NCBI GenBank assembly: GCA_040268355.1
Contig: JAWRIT010000168.1
Coordinates: 1-25,107 of the forward strand
Source of the DNA: UBA1367 sp040268355
GTDB taxonomy: Bacteria > Actinomycetota > Coriobacteriia > Coriobacteriales > Atopobiaceae
Reading direction: 5' to 3'
DNA: 25,107 bases
Part shown: positions 22,534 through 25,107 of the stretch, piece after piece
How the letters are laid out: every line of letters starts with the position of its first letter
How positions within the stretch are numbered: the stretch's first letter is position 1
Position numbers and translations under genes: made by a program
The notes under the pieces: generated by a model
What the model was told of the DNA's origin: nothing
What the model saw: the letters and a program-made list of their open reading frames with translations, nothing else
The model's database searches: none

Positions 22534-24381
22534 ATGTCGTTTGAAGCACTGTATCCACGCGTGACGCGCACCCGCCGCATCGAGGATTTGTGCGGGGTAT
22601 GGGACTTCCAGTTCGATCCCGAGGGCACGGGGGAAGAGAGCGGCTGGGCCAAGGACGGTCTGCCCGATCCGATCGGCATGCCCGTGCCCGCGAGCTTCGC
22701 GGACGTGTTCACGGACAAGACGTCCCGCGAGTACACGGGCGACCTGTGGTACGCGAGGCGGGTGTTCGTCCCTGGCGAGTGGCGGCAGGGCAACGTTGAC
22801 CTGCGCTTCGATGGCGCGACGCATCGTGCCGACGTGTTCTGCAACGGCCAGCACGTCGCCTTCCACGAAGGCGGCTTCACGCCATTTCTGGCGCACCTGA
22901 ACGAGGTGGTGCGCTGGAACGACTGGAACCTCGTGGCCGTGCGCGTGAACAACGAGCTCTCCCTTGGCTCGCTCCCATGCGGTGCCACCTGGACCTCCCC
23001 TGCGGGCGTCAAGATGGCGGTACCCTACTTCGACTTCTTCAACTATGCGGGTCTGCAGCGTCCCGTGCGCCTCCTGGCAAGCCCGATCGAGCGCATCGAG
23101 GACGTCTCGTTCGTCCCTGCGATCGACGGTCCCGTGCGCGAGGGCAAGCGTGCGGCCGCCCACGTCGACTACGTCGTCAGCACGACAGGCGCGCATGAGG
23201 TCGAGGTCACGCTCGTCGACCAAGCAGGCGTGGAGGTGGCCCGCTCCCAAGGTGTTGAGGGAACGCTCACGCTCGAGAGCGCTCGCCTGTGGGACGTGCG
23301 CGACGCCTATCTCTACACCGCCTACGTGCGCATCGTGGACGGCGAGACCATCTTGGACGAGTGGTATGACACGCTGGGCGTGCGCACGGTGCACATCGAG
23401 GGACACGACATCCTGCTCAACGGGCGGCCCGTCTACCTCAAGGGGTTCGGGCGCCACGAGGACAGCAACGTGCACGGACGCGGCTTCGACCCGGTGATGA
23501 ACAAGCGCGACTTCGAGATCATGAAGTGGATCGGCGCGAACTCGTTCCGCACGAGTCACTACCCCTATGCCGAGGAGCAGCTCTACGAGGCGGACCGCGA
23601 GGGCTTCCTCGTGATCGACGAGGTGGCGGCCGTGGGCTTCATGAAGTCGACCAAGAACTTCCTGGACGCGGCCAAGGCGAAGGACGGCAAGCTCCCCAAC
23701 TTCTTCGAGGATCCCGAGGTCCTCTCCCAGACGCTGCCCGCGCATCGGCAGGCGCTGCGCGAGCTTGTCGCGCGCGACAAGAACCATGCCTGCGTCATCG
23801 CCTGGAGCCTCATGAACGAGCCGGACACCTCCGATGCCGCCGCCCTGCCCTACGCCGAGCAGATCTTCGACCTCGCGGCCGAGCTTGATCCGCAGGGTCG
23901 TCCGCGCTCCTACACCAACGTCACGCGCGCACGCGCAGGCGTCGACACGATCCACCACCTCGCCGACTTCATGATGCTCAACCGCTACGACGGCTGGTAC
24001 GTGCTCGGTGGCCCGCGCATGCACGAGGCCGAGCAGGTGCTGCGCGACGAGATGGAGCAATGGCACGAGCTCGAGCCCGACAAGCCCTTCGTCTTCACCG
24101 AGTACGGCACCGACACCGTGCAGGGCATGCACAAGCTCCCCTCGGTGATGTGGAGCGAGGAGTATCAGAAGGAGTTCTACGAGCTGCAGCACCGCATCTT
24201 CGACTCATACGATTGGGTGGTGGGAGAGCAGACGTGGAACCTCTGCGACTTCCAGACCGGCGAGGGCATCATGCGCGTGGACGGCAACAAGAAGGGCGTG
24301 TTCACCCGCGACCGCCAGCCCAAGATGATCGCCTACCTGCTGCGTGACCGTTGGACCTCGATACCCGACTGCCGGGACTAA
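22534..24381 (+). CDS. uidA: Beta-glucuronidase, glycoside hydrolase family 2
   Basis: Cytosolic retaining glycosidase of 615 residues that frees glucuronic acid from glucuronides. Sugar-binding domain, immunoglobulin-like domain and TIM barrel occur in the usual GH2 order. Acid/base Glu429 lies in MNEPDT and nucleophile Glu523 in FTEYGTDT. The carboxylate-recognising N-x-K motif (Asn585, Lys587 in GNKKGVFTRDR) separates it from beta-galactosidases. Between VAAVGF and AHRQA there are about 33 residues (370-402), comparable with the active-site Loop 1 of E. coli GUS. No signal peptide. ATG 22534 has an AAGGAAGG site; an in-frame upstream extension lacks family similarity. Divergent AraC gene probably regulates it. 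Confidence 0.95.
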   Translation: MSFEALYPRVTRTRRIEDLCGVWDFQFDPEGTGEESGWAKDGLPDPIGMPVPASFADVFTDKTSREYTGDLWYARRVFVPGEWRQGNVDLRFDGATHRADVFCNGQHVAFHEGGFTPFLAHLNEVVRWNDWNLVAVRVNNELSLGSLPCGATWTSPAGVKMAVPYFDFFNYAGLQRPVRLLASPIERIEDVSFVPAIDGPVREGKRAAAHVDYVVSTTGAHEVEVTLVDQAGVEVARSQGVEGTLTLESARLWDVRDAYLYTAYVRIVDGETILDEWYDTLGVRTVHIEGHDILLNGRPVYLKGFGRHEDSNVHGRGFDPVMNKRDFEIMKWIGANSFRTSHYPYAEEQLYEADREGFLVIDEVAAVGFMKSTKNFLDAAKAKDGKLPNFFEDPEVLSQTLPAHRQALRELVARDKNHACVIAWSLMNEPDTSDAAALPYAEQIFDLAAELDPQGRPRSYTNVTRARAGVDTIHHLADFMMLNRYDGWYVLGGPRMHEAEQVLRDEMEQWHELEPDKPFVFTEYGTDTVQGMHKLPSVMWSEEYQKEFYELQHRIFDSYDWVVGEQTWNLCDFQTGEGIMRVDGNKKGVFTRDRQPKMIAYLLRDRWTSIPDCRD

Positions 24382-24391
24382 GGAGGCTGAG

Positions 24392-24427
24392 CTATCTAAG
24401 GGCCCTGCGGAAACACCCCTTAGATGG
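24392..24427 (+). terminator. Hairpin after the beta-glucuronidase gene
   Basis: ATCTAAGGG (24394-24402) and CCCTTAGAT (24417-24425) form a 9-bp stem, extendable by a G-U and a C-G pair, with a 14-nt loop, 12 nt after the stop. No T run follows, so it may be a transcript-end or processing structure rather than an intrinsic terminator. Confidence 0.4.
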
Positions 24428-24558
24428 TGGGATAAGATGGGGTTGGGCTGCACATCCCGGAACGGACATCCCGAGACGATCTGCACACCACAGGCCTTCC
24501 CAGTCGATTTGCTTCGGCATCCCACAGTCCCGGCAACACACTGCGCAAGGAGGCACGC

Positions 24559-25074
24559 ATGAAGTTCTCAGAGCTCATCACCAAGCGCTTTTCCGTCAAG
24601 AAGTTCGACCAGGGCGTACCGGTGCCCGCTGAGAAGCTTGACGCCATCCTCGAGGCGGGTCGCGTGGCGCTAACCGCGCGCAACTCTCAGCCGCAGCACG
24701 TCTACGTGCTGGAAAGCGCTGAAGCGCTGGCCAAGATGGACGAGGTCACGCCCTGTCGCTACGGCGCACCCGTCGCGCTGCTCGTCACCTATCACACAGA
24801 GCAGGCGTTTGTATATCCAGGTGGCAAGCGCGACTCTGGTGTCGAAGACGCTTCCATCGTGGCAACGCACATGATCCTGGCCGCGGCAGACGAGGACGTC
24901 GATTCCTGTTGGGTCAACAGGTTCGATCCCGATCAAGTCAAGGAGGTCTTTGGCTTGGCGGAGGACGAAGAGGCGGTACTTTTTCTGGACCTGGGCACCC
25001 GTGCCGATGGTGTGGAGCCCCTCGCCCCGCACTTCAAGAAGAAGCCGCTGGAGGAGCTGGTCTCCAGACTCTAG
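24559..25074 (+). CDS. Nitroreductase-family protein
   Basis: Predicted small FMN-dependent oxidoreductase of 171 residues. The N-terminal ITKRFSVKKFD and PVPAEKLDAILEAGRVALTARNSQPQHVYVL block (read as two adjoining parts, about 8-52) is the family's flavin-binding start. The central helices and the short LFLDLGTRADG strand near the C-terminus complete the fold. It belongs to the shorter subgroup that dimerises; electron donor and substrate cannot be read from sequence. AGGAGG lies 5-6 nt before the ATG. The 177-nt gap to the beta-glucuronidase, with a hairpin, suggests a separate or loosely linked transcript. Confidence 0.9.
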   Translation: MKFSELITKRFSVKKFDQGVPVPAEKLDAILEAGRVALTARNSQPQHVYVLESAEALAKMDEVTPCRYGAPVALLVTYHTEQAFVYPGGKRDSGVEDASIVATHMILAAADEDVDSCWVNRFDPDQVKEVFGLAEDEEAVLFLDLGTRADGVEPLAPHFKKKPLEELVSRL

Positions 25075-25107
25075 AACGTTCTTTTTGTCCATGACGGTGG
25101 GGGGGGG

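Noticed and set aside
22432..24192. Minus-strand frame opposite the beta-glucuronidase
   Set aside because: Shadow of a gene with clear GH2 catalytic residues; no domain seen in the antisense translation.
25073..25086. Intrinsic terminator after the nitroreductase
   Set aside because: AGAACGTTCT followed by five Ts is suggestive, but the palindrome has no loop and would form at most a three-pair stem.

Overview
The window is 25.1 kb of high-GC, gene-dense bacterial chromosome. Mannose-family PTS genes, paired UTRA-type GntR regulators, a streptococcal-order type II fatty-acid operon with FabK and a fused AccDA, and a beta-glucuronidase together suggest a gut or oral Coriobacteriia (Actinomycetota) of the Olsenella/Atopobiaceae kind. 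That placement is inference from gene content and GC; no 16S or marker gene was searched. No RNA gene, transposase, CRISPR array or phage gene is visible.

Region 1 (28-7253, minus strand) looks like an Amadori-compound utilisation locus. A FrlB-like sugar-phosphate deglycase (SIS fold) is followed by a possible 45-residue small ORF, a FrlC-like TIM-barrel epimerase and a complete mannose-family PTS (IIA, IIB, IIC, IID). Upstream lies a second operon: a small hypothetical protein and two overlapping GntR/UTRA regulators. The two leader regions share an AATTGGTA-17 bp-TGTGTA arrangement, suggesting common control. The likely job is PTS uptake and 6-phosphorylation of a glycated amine (fructoselysine, psicoselysine or glucoselysine type), then cleavage to a hexose phosphate and the amine.

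Region 2 (7254-7630) is non-coding and holds two long imperfect inverted repeats plus a direct repeat of one arm.

Region 3 (7631-18422, minus strand) is one compact fatty-acid-synthesis operon: MarR/FabT-type regulator, fabH, acpP, fabK, fabD, fabG, fabF, accB, fabZ, accC, fused accDA, birA. It covers malonyl-CoA formation, priming, elongation and biotinylation of AccB. A perfect 17-bp palindrome sits at the presumed transcription start.

Region 4 (18533-25107) is accessory metabolism: a class I glutamine amidotransferase (gamma-glutamyl hydrolase, PuuD type, TTG start), a divergent beta-glucoside-family PTS EIIBC without IIA, an AraC regulator divergent from a GH2 beta-glucuronidase, and a small nitroreductase. 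A terminator-like hairpin and 17-bp tandem repeats lie between EIIBC and AraC. The sequence ends in a run of nine Gs.
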